Made by a program: the position numbers and the translations under genes | Notes under the pieces: model-generated | What the model was told of the DNA's origin: nothing | Database searches by the model: none | What the model saw: only the letters and a program-made list of their open reading frames with translations | From: an uncultured Solirubrobacter sp. | GTDB lineage: Bacteria > Actinomycetota > Thermoleophilia > Solirubrobacterales > Solirubrobacteraceae | Reading direction: 5' to 3' | DNA: 10,398 nucleotides | Assembly: GCA_937871635.1 (NCBI GenBank) | Contig: CALMNS010000002.1 | Location: 1-10,398 of the forward strand | Shown: one piece after another, positions 1-6,709 of the stretch | Layout of the letters: each line of letters opens with the position of its first letter | Position numbering within the stretch: position 1 is the stretch's first letter

Positions 1-132
1 GCGCTGGCCGAGGCGGCCGGGCTCCCGATCGCCGCGCTGGACCGCGGGCTGGCCGACTGGAACGCCCAGGGACCCCTGCCGGAGGGGTCGCCGCCCGCGC
101 TCGACGACGTGCGCGCCGCCCTCGGCCTCTAG
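1..132 (+). CDS. 3' end of an unidentified gene (partial)
   Basis: Frame 1 is open from the left edge to a TAG stop at 130-132 and gives the last 43 residues of a protein ending in ALDDVRAALGL (approximately). The tail is alanine- and leucine-rich with two short amphipathic helices around a proline-rich turn (QGPLPEGSPP). I do not recognise the family. It is kept as a real gene because codon third positions are almost all G or C, the frame reads cleanly into a stop, and the next gene starts 40 nt later on the same strand. The 40-nt gap holds no gene, only the possible -10 box of the next gene. The upstream sequence would be needed to name it. Confidence 0.6.
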   Translation, partial: ALAEAAGLPIAALDRGLADWNAQGPLPEGSPPALDDVRAALGL

Positions 133-158
133 CGCCGGGCCGCGAGCGCCCGCTCCTC

Positions 159-172
159 TAGGCTCGCGCGCC
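159..172 (+). promoter_or_regulatory. candidate leaderless promoter (-10 box TAGGCT)
   Basis: TAGGCT at 159-164 fits the actinobacterial -10 pattern TAnnnT. Its last base lies 8 nt before the ATG at 173, so transcription would begin at or beside the start codon. No Shine-Dalgarno sequence is visible between them and no clear -35 hexamer is seen. The call rests on position and on the similar arrangement before the gene at 1499. Confidence 0.35.
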
Positions 173-1489
173 ATGCTCGTGGCCGTCGTGCTCGGCGCCC
201 TCGGCCTGGCGCTCCTCTCGCTGCTGCTCCCGTCCGAGCCGACGTACGACCCGTGGGCCTGGATCGTCTGGAGCCGCGAGGTCGCCGAGGGCACCCTCTC
301 CACCACCAACGGGCCGTCGTGGAAGCCGCTGCCGGTCATGCTGACCACGCCGTTCGCGCTGCTGGGCGACGACCTGGCGCCCGCCGCGTGGCTCGTGATC
401 GCCCGGGCCGGAGGGCTGCTCGGGGTGGCGATGACCTACCGGCTCGGCGCCCGCCTGGCCGGCCCGTGGGCCGGCGCCCTGGCCGGCGCGGGGCTGCTGC
501 TGGCCGACGAGTACGTCCGCAACTTCGCGCGCGGGAACTCCGAGGGCCTGCTCGTGGCCCTCGTCCTGCTCGCCGTCGAGCGCCACCTCGACGGGGCCCG
601 GCGCACCGCCTTCGCCCTCGCCTTCGGCGCCGCCCTCCTGCGGCCCGAGATCTGGCCCTTGTTCGGGCTCTACGGCCTCTACCTGGCGCTCTGGGTGCCC
701 GGCAGCCGGCTCCTGGTCCTCGCCGGGTTCGCCGCGCTCGCCGCGCTGTGGCTCGGCCCGGAGTACCTCGGCTCGGGGAACGCGCTGCGGGCGTCGGACC
801 GCGCGCGCCAGCCCAACCCGGACTCGGCCGCCTTCGCCGACCTCCCGTTCTTCGAGGTCTTCCGCCGCTCCTACGGCGTGCTCATCCCGCCCCTGCTGGT
901 CGGGGCCGTGGTGGGGCTGGGGGTCGCCGCGCGCGGCCGGCGGCGCCTGCCGCTCGTCTTCGGGGCGGTCGCGCTCGTCCTCATGGTCACCGTCGCGGCG
1001 ATGACGCAGGCCGGCTACGCCGGCAACCTGCGCTACGTCGCCCTGCCGGCCGCGCTGCTCTGCGCGGTGGCCGGGGCGGGCTGGGTCGGCGCCGCGCGCC
1101 GGTCGCGTGTCCTGGGGCTCCTCGTCGCGCTGGCCAGCGCGCCCTTCGTCGTCCAGGCCGTCGGGGTCTGGCTCGAGGACCTCCGGTTGGTCCGCGACGA
1201 GGCGGCGCTCTACGAGGAGCTCGAGGCGGCCGTCGCGGTCGCCGGTGGACCCGAAGGCGTGCGGGCGTGCGGCCGCGTCTACACGGCCCGATTCGACACC
1301 ATCGCCCTCGCCTGGCGGCTGCACGTCCCGATCCGGCGGGTGGGGATCTTCCCGTCCGGTCCCGGCACGCTGATCGCCCCCCGCCAGTTCTCCCTCACGC
1401 GCCCGCGGCGCTCGGCGCTCAGCCTGGACCCGCGCTATCCGGTCGTCGGCGGGACGCGGCGATGGGTCGTGCGCGCGCGCTGCCTCTAG
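173..1489 (+). CDS. polytopic membrane protein, GT-C glycosyltransferase-like
   Basis: A 438-residue integral membrane protein, probably in the cytoplasmic membrane. Residues 1-20 form a first hydrophobic segment. Roughly eight to ten more follow, up to about residue 333 (for example near 72-110, 124-135, 145-175, 178-195, 235-252, 259-280 and 287-305), then a soluble C-terminal part of about 100 residues. Residues 21-40 form an extracytoplasmic-type loop containing YDPWAW with Asp26. GT-C enzymes carry a catalytic acidic residue in their first large loop, so Asp26 is the candidate. LLRPEIWP at 155-162 and NLRYVALPAALL near 285-296 resemble motifs of ArnT/PMT-like membrane transferases. The C-terminal part contains Cys366 and Cys437, which could pair if this part is outside the cell. 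The ATG at 173 is chosen because hydrophobic sequence begins at once and a TAnnnT box lies just upstream. Fold class is fairly likely; donor and acceptor are unknown. Confidence 0.72.
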   Translation: MLVAVVLGALGLALLSLLLPSEPTYDPWAWIVWSREVAEGTLSTTNGPSWKPLPVMLTTPFALLGDDLAPAAWLVIARAGGLLGVAMTYRLGARLAGPWAGALAGAGLLLADEYVRNFARGNSEGLLVALVLLAVERHLDGARRTAFALAFGAALLRPEIWPLFGLYGLYLALWVPGSRLLVLAGFAALAALWLGPEYLGSGNALRASDRARQPNPDSAAFADLPFFEVFRRSYGVLIPPLLVGAVVGLGVAARGRRRLPLVFGAVALVLMVTVAAMTQAGYAGNLRYVALPAALLCAVAGAGWVGAARRSRVLGLLVALASAPFVVQAVGVWLEDLRLVRDEAALYEELEAAVAVAGGPEGVRACGRVYTARFDTIALAWRLHVPIRRVGIFPSGPGTLIAPRQFSLTRPRRSALSLDPRYPVVGGTRRWVVRARCL

Positions 1490-1498
1490 ATTCAGGCC
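1487..1498 (+). promoter_or_regulatory. candidate leaderless promoter overlapping a stop codon (TAGATT)
   Basis: TAGATT at 1487-1492 matches TAnnnT and ends 6 nt before the ATG at 1499. Its first three bases are the TAG stop of the preceding gene. No Shine-Dalgarno motif occurs in the 9-nt gap. The layout repeats that before the gene at 173, both within a CCTCTAG string. The second gene could therefore be transcribed on its own as well as by read-through. Confidence 0.33.
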
Positions 1499-3085
1499 AT
1501 GGCCAGCACGGCGCCCGCGCGCATCTCCCCGCGCTCCTCATGGGCGCTGCGGGCGCGTGCCCTGAGCCACGCCCGGGCCCGGTACGCGGTCGTCACGCTC
1601 GGGCTGGGCCTCCTCGTGCTCTTCTCGCTGACGCTGCGTCTGCAGAACATGGACGTCGGCTACTGGATCGACGAGGGGCTCTCGGTCGGGATCGCCGACC
1701 GGCCCGTCGGCGAGATCCCCGGCGTCCTGCGGCTCGACGGCTCGCCGCCCCTCTACTACCTCGCCCTGTCGGTCTGGATGGGGCTCGTGGGCTCGACCGG
1801 GGAGTCCGCCACCCACGCCCTCTCGCTGATCTTCGCGCTGCTCACCGTCCCGCTCGCCTTCGCCTTCGCGCGCGGCTTCTACGGCGCGCGGGCCGGCTGG
1901 ATCGCGGCGGCGCTCTTCGCGCTGAGCCCGTTCCTCACCCAGTACGCCCAGGAGACGCGGATGTACGCGCTCGTGATGCTGCTCGGGACGCTGGCGACGG
2001 GGGCGTTCCTGATCGGCTTCGTGCACCGCCGCCGCTGGGCGCTGCCCGTCTTCGTCGCGGCCCTCGTGCTCGAGCTCTACACCCACAACTACGCGCTCTT
2101 CTTCGGCGCGACGCTGGGCCTGGCCTGGCTCGTCCTGCTCTTGATCGTCCCGCCCGGGGAGCGCCGCGGGCTCGCGCGCGACGGGGTGCTCGCGTTCGGG
2201 GCCGTCGCGCTCCTCTACGCCCCGTGGCTCCCCGCCCTGGTCTTCCAGGCCGAGCACACGGGCGCGCCGTGGTCCGAGCGCCCGGGCCTCACCGAGCTGT
2301 GGGAGTCCCCGGCGGGCCTGCTCGGGTCGGTGGAGCAGGTGGCGCTCCTGCTGGCCGGCGGGGCGGGGGCGATGACCGTGCTCGGAGGCCGCAGCCGCGG
2401 TCGCGAGGCGCAGACGGTGATCGCGCTCGTGCTCGTCGGGCTGGGGACGATCGTGCTCGCCTGGGGGGCGTCGCAGGTCTCCCCGGCCTGGGCGCTGCGC
2501 TACCTCTCGGTCGCCGTCCCGCCGCTGCTGCTGCTCAGCGCGCTGGGGCTCGCCCGCGCGGGACGGCTCGGGCTCGTCGGGCTGGCGGTCGTGGTCCTCG
2601 CCTGGTCGGGCGCGACGGGCCGCACGGAGAAGTCCAACGTCCGCGAGGTGGCCGAGTCGCTCACGCCGAGCGTGCGGCCCGGCGACCTCGTGATCTCCAC
2701 CCAGCCCGAGCAGGTGCCGGTCCTCGCCTACTACCTGCCCGGCGGCCTCTCCTGGGCGACGCTCTGGGGGCCCGTGCCGGACCTGGGGGTGACGGACTGG
2801 CGCGACGGCGTCGAGCGGCTCGAGCGCACGAGCGTGAGGCGCAACCTGCGCCCCCTGCTCGACGAGCTGCCGCGCGGACGCCGCCTGGTGCTCGTGGAGC
2901 CGACGATCTACACCCTCGAGCGCTGGAGCGCGCCGTGGACCGAGCTCGTCCGGGTGCGCTCGCAAGCGTGGTCGCGCGCGCTCTCAGAGGACCCGCGCTT
3001 CGCGGTCTCGGCGATCTACCCGCCCTCGCCCTTCCCCGAGCGGCCCAACCCCGTCAAGGCGACCGTCTTCATCAAGCGCAGCTGA
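1499..3085 (+). CDS. GT39/PMT_2-like membrane glycosyltransferase
   Basis: A 528-residue polytopic membrane protein of the dolichyl-phosphate-mannose-mannosyltransferase-like (GT39, PMT_2) group. These enzymes move a sugar from a polyprenyl-phosphate carrier to an acceptor on the outer face of the membrane. After a basic N-terminus, TM1 spans about residues 30-47. The first loop has WIDEG with the Asp58-Glu59 pair expected of GT-C catalytic loops. Other family landmarks are GSPPLYY (81-87), QYAQETRMY (148-156) and YTHNY (194-198). About nine to eleven membrane segments are followed by a soluble domain from about residue 378. Many relatives have His-Pro-Pro before LYY; here that residue is Ser82. 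The gene starts 9 nt after the previous stop. Its last 102 nt are antisense to the sensor kinase gene. Acceptor and sugar cannot be read from the sequence. Confidence 0.85.
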   Translation: MASTAPARISPRSSWALRARALSHARARYAVVTLGLGLLVLFSLTLRLQNMDVGYWIDEGLSVGIADRPVGEIPGVLRLDGSPPLYYLALSVWMGLVGSTGESATHALSLIFALLTVPLAFAFARGFYGARAGWIAAALFALSPFLTQYAQETRMYALVMLLGTLATGAFLIGFVHRRRWALPVFVAALVLELYTHNYALFFGATLGLAWLVLLLIVPPGERRGLARDGVLAFGAVALLYAPWLPALVFQAEHTGAPWSERPGLTELWESPAGLLGSVEQVALLLAGGAGAMTVLGGRSRGREAQTVIALVLVGLGTIVLAWGASQVSPAWALRYLSVAVPPLLLLSALGLARAGRLGLVGLAVVVLAWSGATGRTEKSNVREVAESLTPSVRPGDLVISTQPEQVPVLAYYLPGGLSWATLWGPVPDLGVTDWRDGVERLERTSVRRNLRPLLDELPRGRRLVLVEPTIYTLERWSAPWTELVRVRSQAWSRALSEDPRFAVSAIYPPSPFPERPNPVKATVFIKRS

Positions 3086-4438
3086 GGGCAGGACGAGCTC
3101 GAAGCGCCCGCCCTCGCCGTCGTCGCCGGCGAGGGCCAGGGAGCCGCCCATCTGCTCGGCGAGGCCGCGGCCGATGGCCAGCCCGAGCCCGAAGCCGCTC
3201 TCCGCGCTGGCGTCGGCGGACCGGTAGAAGCGGTCGAAGATCCGCTCGCGGTCCTGGGGCAGGACCCCGGGGCCGCGATCGACCACCTCGAGCCGGGCGC
3301 CGCGTACCCGCAGCGTGACCGCGGTGCCCGCCGGCGCGTGGCGCACCGCGTTGTCGACCAGGATCCGGACGATGCGGGCGGTCGCGTCGGGGTCGCCGAT
3401 CGCCCAGGTCGGGCCGTCGGGCGGCGCGGCCTCCACCGTGACCCGGCGGTCGGAGGCCGGCAGGGCGAACTCGGCGGCGACCGCCCGGGCGATCTCGCCG
3501 AGCTCGACCGGCTCGGAGCGCAGCGGCACCTGGGCGTCGAGGCGGGAGAGGTCGAGCAGCTCGCCGGCGAGGCTCGTCAGGCGGCGCAGCTCGCGGCGGG
3601 CGCTCGCCACCTGCACACGGGCGTCGGCGAGGTCCGCGGTGGTGTCGTGCAGGTCCTCCTCGAGGAGCTCCATCGTCCCCTGCAGCATGGTCAGCGGCGT
3701 GCGCAGCTCGTGCGAGGCGGTGGCGACGAAGGAGCGGCGTGAGGCCTCCTCCCGGCGCAGCGCCTCCTGCATGGCGGCGAAGGCGCGGGCCAGGTCGCCG
3801 ATCTCGTCGCGCCCCTCGTCGTGCGGCGGCGGGGCCTCGGGCCCCTCCTCGGTGATCGTCCGCACCGTCGAGCGCAGGCGGTCGAGCCGGCGCACGAGCG
3901 CGGCGGAGATGGCCAGGGAGAGGACGACCGCGACGAGCAGGCCGACGAAACCGGCGGTGAGCAGGGCGTTGCGGACCTGCTCGACGGTGCGGGTCACGTC
4001 GGTGAGCTGGCGCTCGGCGACGAGGACCGCCTGGTCGTCGGGGGTGAAGAGCCGCACCGCCACGGTCGCGCGGTCGTCCTCGACCTCGAGCACCGTGCTG
4101 CGCAGCCGCAGGGCGCGCAGAATGAGCCGCTGGACGTCGCGGGTGGGCGCGCCGAGGTCCGTGTCGAACCGGAAGTCCGTCAGGTCCGCGGGACTTCCGA
4201 CGACGACCCGGGCGCTCGCGCGTTCCTGCAGGTCGAGGCTCTCCTTCCGCAGGTTGCGCTCCCCCCGCAGCGCCCGCTGGAAGTCGGGCCGGGCGGCCAG
4301 CGTCTCCGTGCGCAGGTTGGAGACGTTCTCGTCGCGCAGGCGGTCCGTGAGGGGGTCGAGCAGCACGTAGGCGGCGACCGCGAGCACGAGGACGCTGGTG
4401 AACACCAGCGCCGCGAGGAACCGGCCGCGCAGCCCCAT
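2984..4438 (-). CDS. sensor histidine kinase (HAMP-HisKA-HATPase)
   Basis: A membrane sensor kinase of 484 residues that would phosphorylate the response regulator encoded just upstream. Numbered from the ATG at 4438: TM1 about 6-27, an extracytoplasmic sensing region about 28-158 with no named domain that I recognise, TM2 about 159-183, and HAMP about 183-235. The dimerisation domain has SHELRTPL with phospho-acceptor His243. The ATP-binding domain has the N box (Asn363 in LVDNAVRHAP), G1 (DRGPGV, Asp387) and G2 (GFGLGLAIG, from 415). The catalytic core looks intact. About 33 residues after the normal end (ELVLPSA) are polar, arginine-rich and lie antisense to the membrane transferase gene, so they may be dispensable. 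The ATG at 4438 is preferred because GGGAG lies 5 nt upstream; a GTG at 4441 would make a GTGA overlap with the regulator stop. Either start implies translational coupling. Confidence 0.93.
   Translation of the reverse strand: MGLRGRFLAALVFTSVLVLAVAAYVLLDPLTDRLRDENVSNLRTETLAARPDFQRALRGERNLRKESLDLQERASARVVVGSPADLTDFRFDTDLGAPTRDVQRLILRALRLRSTVLEVEDDRATVAVRLFTPDDQAVLVAERQLTDVTRTVEQVRNALLTAGFVGLLVAVVLSLAISAALVRRLDRLRSTVRTITEEGPEAPPPHDEGRDEIGDLARAFAAMQEALRREEASRRSFVATASHELRTPLTMLQGTMELLEEDLHDTTADLADARVQVASARRELRRLTSLAGELLDLSRLDAQVPLRSEPVELGEIARAVAAEFALPASDRRVTVEAAPPDGPTWAIGDPDATARIVRILVDNAVRHAPAGTAVTLRVRGARLEVVDRGPGVLPQDRERIFDRFYRSADASAESGFGLGLAIGRGLAEQMGGSLALAGDDGEGGRFELVLPSAALDEDGRLDGVGPLGEGRGRVDRRDREARVL
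3110..3136 (+). terminator. possible terminator hairpin after the membrane glycosyltransferase gene
   Basis: A perfect 10-bp inverted repeat (GCCCTCGCCG / CGGCGAGGGC) with a 7-nt loop begins 24 nt after the TGA at 3083-3085. There is no T-tract, and the hairpin lies within the antisense coding region of the sensor kinase. It could slow or stop + strand transcription in this convergent overlap, but GC-rich coding sequence often forms such stems by chance. Confidence 0.3.
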
Positions 4439-5139
4439 CACGACTCCCGGAAGCGGTAGCCGCGCCCCGGGACGGTGAGGATCAGGCTCGGGGCCTCCGG
4501 TCGCGCCTCGAGCTTCTCGCGCAGGTGGCGGATGTGGACGTCGATCGCGCGCGGGTCGCGGTACGCGGAGTCCCCCCAGATCGCTCGCAGCAGCTCCTGG
4601 CGGTTGCGCACCTCGCCGGGGCGCTCCATGAGCTGGCCCAGCAGCTCGAACTCCGAGAAGGTGAGCTTGACCGGCGTGCCGTCGACGGCGACCTGGCGGC
4701 CCTCGCGGTCGAAGGTCACCGGGCCCACCCGCATCGAGCCCTCGACCACCCGCCCCTGGGTGCGGCGCAGGACGGCGCGGATCCGCGAGCGCAGCTCGGC
4801 GAGGCCGAACGGCTTGGTCACGTAGTCGTCGGCGCCCGCCTCGAGGCCCTGCACGGCGTCGGCTTCGGAGTCGAGCGCGGTGAGCATGATGATCGGCACC
4901 ACGTCGCGCCGGGCGCGCAGCAGGCGCGCGACGTCGTAGCCCGCCGGCCCCGCGCCCAGGGCGACGTCGAGCAGGACGACGTCGTACGGTCGCTCGGCGG
5001 CGGCGGCCAGGGCGGCGTGCCCGTCGGCCACCGCGGTCACGCGGTGGCCCTCGCGCTCGAAGGAGCGACTGAGCATGTCGCGCAGCGGCTGGTCGTCGTC
5101 GACGACGAGGATGTCGAGCACGGTCACGGCCGTTCCCAC
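4438..5139 (-). CDS. OmpR/PhoB-family response regulator
   Basis: A 233-residue two-domain regulator. The receiver domain (about 9-124) has the acidic pocket Asp14-Asp15-Asp16, phosphorylation site Asp58 in VVLLDVAL, switch Thr87 and Lys109 in YVTKP. The winged-helix DNA-binding domain (about 134-231) shows the family pattern LTFSEFELL, RQELLRAIWG, IDVHIRHLREKL and VPGRGYRF. Length is normal for the family. The gene lies upstream of the sensor kinase with a 1-4 nt overlap, so the two form a cognate pair. The start is uncertain: GTG codons at 5139, 5127 and 5121 are all possible, none has a strong Shine-Dalgarno, and the conserved domain begins at about residue 9. Three 10-bp-spaced GTTA repeats lie just upstream and may be its own operator. 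The signal it responds to is not readable. Confidence 0.93.
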   Translation of the reverse strand: MGTAVTVLDILVVDDDQPLRDMLSRSFEREGHRVTAVADGHAALAAAAERPYDVVLLDVALGAGPAGYDVARLLRARRDVVPIIMLTALDSEADAVQGLEAGADDYVTKPFGLAELRSRIRAVLRRTQGRVVEGSMRVGPVTFDREGRQVAVDGTPVKLTFSEFELLGQLMERPGEVRNRQELLRAIWGDSAYRDPRAIDVHIRHLREKLEARPEAPSLILTVPGRGYRFRES

Positions 5140-5143
5140 GGTA

Positions 5144-5173
5144 GGGGTTAAGCGTTGTTAGCCGGGGTTATGG
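5144..5173. promoter_or_regulatory. triple 10-bp direct repeat, candidate response-regulator operator
   Basis: Three tandem 10-bp units, GGGGTTAAGC, GTTGTTAGCC and GGGGTTATGG, put GTTA at 5147, 5157 and 5167, exactly one helical turn apart. The two outer units share GGGGTTA. This is the only AT-containing island in the 73-nt region between the divergent regulator and FAD-enzyme genes. OmpR/PhoB-family proteins bind direct repeats about 10-11 bp apart as head-to-tail dimers, so control of one or both genes is a reasonable inference. It is not proven that this regulator binds here. Confidence 0.5.
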
Positions 5174-5174
5174 T
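5169..5174 (+). promoter_or_regulatory. possible -10 box (TATGGT) for the FAD enzyme gene
   Basis: TATGGT fits TAnnnT and overlaps the third GTTA repeat. Transcription from it would start near 5181 and give a leader of about 30 nt before the ATG at 5213. No convincing -35 hexamer is seen. If real, a regulator bound to the adjoining repeats would be placed to act directly on this promoter. Confidence 0.3.
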
Positions 5175-5212
5175 GTCGCCGTAGACGCGCGCGGGGTGGG
5201 CACAGTGGGGCC

Positions 5213-6709
5213 ATGTCCCTGATCGACGAGACCCGCTCCCCGGCCTCAGACGCTCGCCGCTCCGGGCGCCCCGGCCTTCCCGTGGCCGTGCTGGGCGGCG
5301 GCCCGGCCGGACTCACCGCCGGCTACCGGCTCGCCCAGCAGGGCAAGCCGGTCATCGTCTTCGAGGCCGAGGACCAGGTCGGCGGGATCGCCAAGACCGA
5401 GGTCCGCGACGGCTACCGCTTCGACCTCGGCGGGCACCGCTTCTTCACCAAGTCCCAGGAGGTCGACGACCTCTGGCACGAGGTGATGAAGGAGGAGTTC
5501 CTCAAGCGCCCCCGCATGTCGCGGATCTACTGGAACGGCAAGTTCCTCGACTACCCGCTCAACGGCATGGACGTGATCCGCAAGCTCGGCCCCGTCGAGC
5601 TCACGCGCTGCCTGCTGTCCTACACGTGGGCCACGATCACGCCCAAGGGCGAGGAGAAGTCGCTCGAGGAGTGGGTCTCTAACCGCTTCGGCAAGCGCCT
5701 CTACCGGCACTTCTTCAAGACCTACACGGAGAAGGTGTGGGGCGTCCCGGCCACCGAGCTGCGCGCCGAGTGGGCCGCCCAGCGGATCAAGGGCCTCTCG
5801 TTCTTCTCCGCCGCGAAGTCCGCCTTCTTCGGCAACAAGGGCAACAAGATCAAGTCGCTGATCTCCGAGTTCCACTACCCGCGCTTCGGGCCCGGGCAGA
5901 TGTGGGAGACGATGTGCGACGAGATCATCGCCCTCGGGGGCGAGGTCCGGATGCAGACCCGCGTCGAGGAGCTCGAGATCGAGGACGGCCGCGTCGTCGC
6001 CGTGCACGCCGGCGGGGAGCGCATCGAGGTCTCCGACGTCATCTCCTCGCTGCCGCTGCGCGACACGGTGCGGATCGCCGACCCGGCCCCCGCCGAGGTC
6101 GTCCAGCACGCGGGCCGCGGGCTGCGCTACCGCGACTTCCTGACCGTCTCGCTCGTCGTCGACGGCGAGGACCTGTTCCCGGACAACTGGATCTACATCC
6201 ACGAGCCGGGCGTCGAGGTCGGCCGCATCCAGAACTTCCGCTCCTGGAGCCCCTGGATGGTCCCCGACCCCTCGAAGGCCTCGGTCGGCATGGAGTACTT
6301 CTGCAACATGGGCGACGCCCTGTGGGCCGCGAAGGACGAGGACCTCATCGAGATGGCCAAGGGCGAGCTCGAGCAGCTCAACCTCGCGAAGGCCGGCCAG
6401 GTGGAGAAGGGCTACGTCACCCGCGTCCCGCTCGCCTATCCCGTCTACGACGAGGACTACTCCGAGCACGTCGACGTCATCAAGGACTGGCTGCGCGGGA
6501 TCGAGAACCTCCAGCAGGTCGGCCGCAACGGGCTGCACCGCTACAACAACTCCGACCACTCGATGCTCACCGCGTTGCGCGCGGTCGAGAACCTCTCCGG
6601 CGCCGGGCACGACCTCTGGGAGGTCAACGTCGAGTCGGTCTACCTCGAGGAGGGCGTCAAGGAGGAGCAGCCCTACCGCGATCCGGCGAAGGTCCCGGCG
6701 CACGCCTAG
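5213..6709 (+). CDS. FAD-dependent oxidoreductase, UDP-galactopyranose mutase/amine-oxidase-like
   Basis: A soluble 498-residue flavoprotein. The FAD-binding start is clear: VAVLGGGPAGLTAGYRL (about 24-40, dinucleotide-binding Gly28/29/30 and Gly33), Glu51 at the end of the second strand to hold the FAD ribose, VGGIAKT (56-62) and DLGGHRFF (71-78). The C-terminal half ends with GRNGLHRYNNSDHSM, the usual second flavin-contact region. This type (NAD_binding_8 plus amino-oxidase fold) includes UDP-galactopyranose mutases and relatives found among surface-polysaccharide genes. A sugar-nucleotide or lipid-linked substrate is therefore plausible, but the substrate cannot be assigned and Glf identity is not claimed. 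The ATG at 5213 leaves a polar leader of about 20 residues before the fold; upstream there is only a weak G-rich stretch at 5193-5200. The gene is divergent from the two-component system, and its last 53 nt overlap the convergent deacetylase gene. Confidence 0.88.
   Translation: MSLIDETRSPASDARRSGRPGLPVAVLGGGPAGLTAGYRLAQQGKPVIVFEAEDQVGGIAKTEVRDGYRFDLGGHRFFTKSQEVDDLWHEVMKEEFLKRPRMSRIYWNGKFLDYPLNGMDVIRKLGPVELTRCLLSYTWATITPKGEEKSLEEWVSNRFGKRLYRHFFKTYTEKVWGVPATELRAEWAAQRIKGLSFFSAAKSAFFGNKGNKIKSLISEFHYPRFGPGQMWETMCDEIIALGGEVRMQTRVEELEIEDGRVVAVHAGGERIEVSDVISSLPLRDTVRIADPAPAEVVQHAGRGLRYRDFLTVSLVVDGEDLFPDNWIYIHEPGVEVGRIQNFRSWSPWMVPDPSKASVGMEYFCNMGDALWAAKDEDLIEMAKGELEQLNLAKAGQVEKGYVTRVPLAYPVYDEDYSEHVDVIKDWLRGIENLQQVGRNGLHRYNNSDHSMLTALRAVENLSGAGHDLWEVNVESVYLEEGVKEEQPYRDPAKVPAHA

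Noticed and set aside
133..172. Short inverted repeat CGGGC/GCCCG after the first gene as a terminator
   Set aside because: It has only five paired bases and no T-tract; this is expected by chance in such GC-rich DNA.
1538..2965. 475-residue minus-strand frame opposite the membrane transferase gene
   Set aside because: Composition is dominated by Arg, Glu, Gln and Pro with no motifs, while the + strand frame carries clear family landmarks.
253..3318. 1021-residue open frame on the + strand
   Set aside because: It is rich in Arg, Pro, Gly and Ala with no hydrophobic or domain pattern and runs across two good membrane-protein genes in another frame; it is a GC shadow.
5144..5173. Short CRISPR-like or iteron array
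   Set aside because: There are only three 10-bp imperfect units without spacers, and no cas or replication gene nearby; a regulator binding site fits better.
5246..6703. 485-residue minus-strand frame opposite the FAD enzyme gene
   Set aside because: It has an Asp/Leu/Val-rich antisense composition and no recognisable domain, and the opposite strand encodes an intact flavoprotein.
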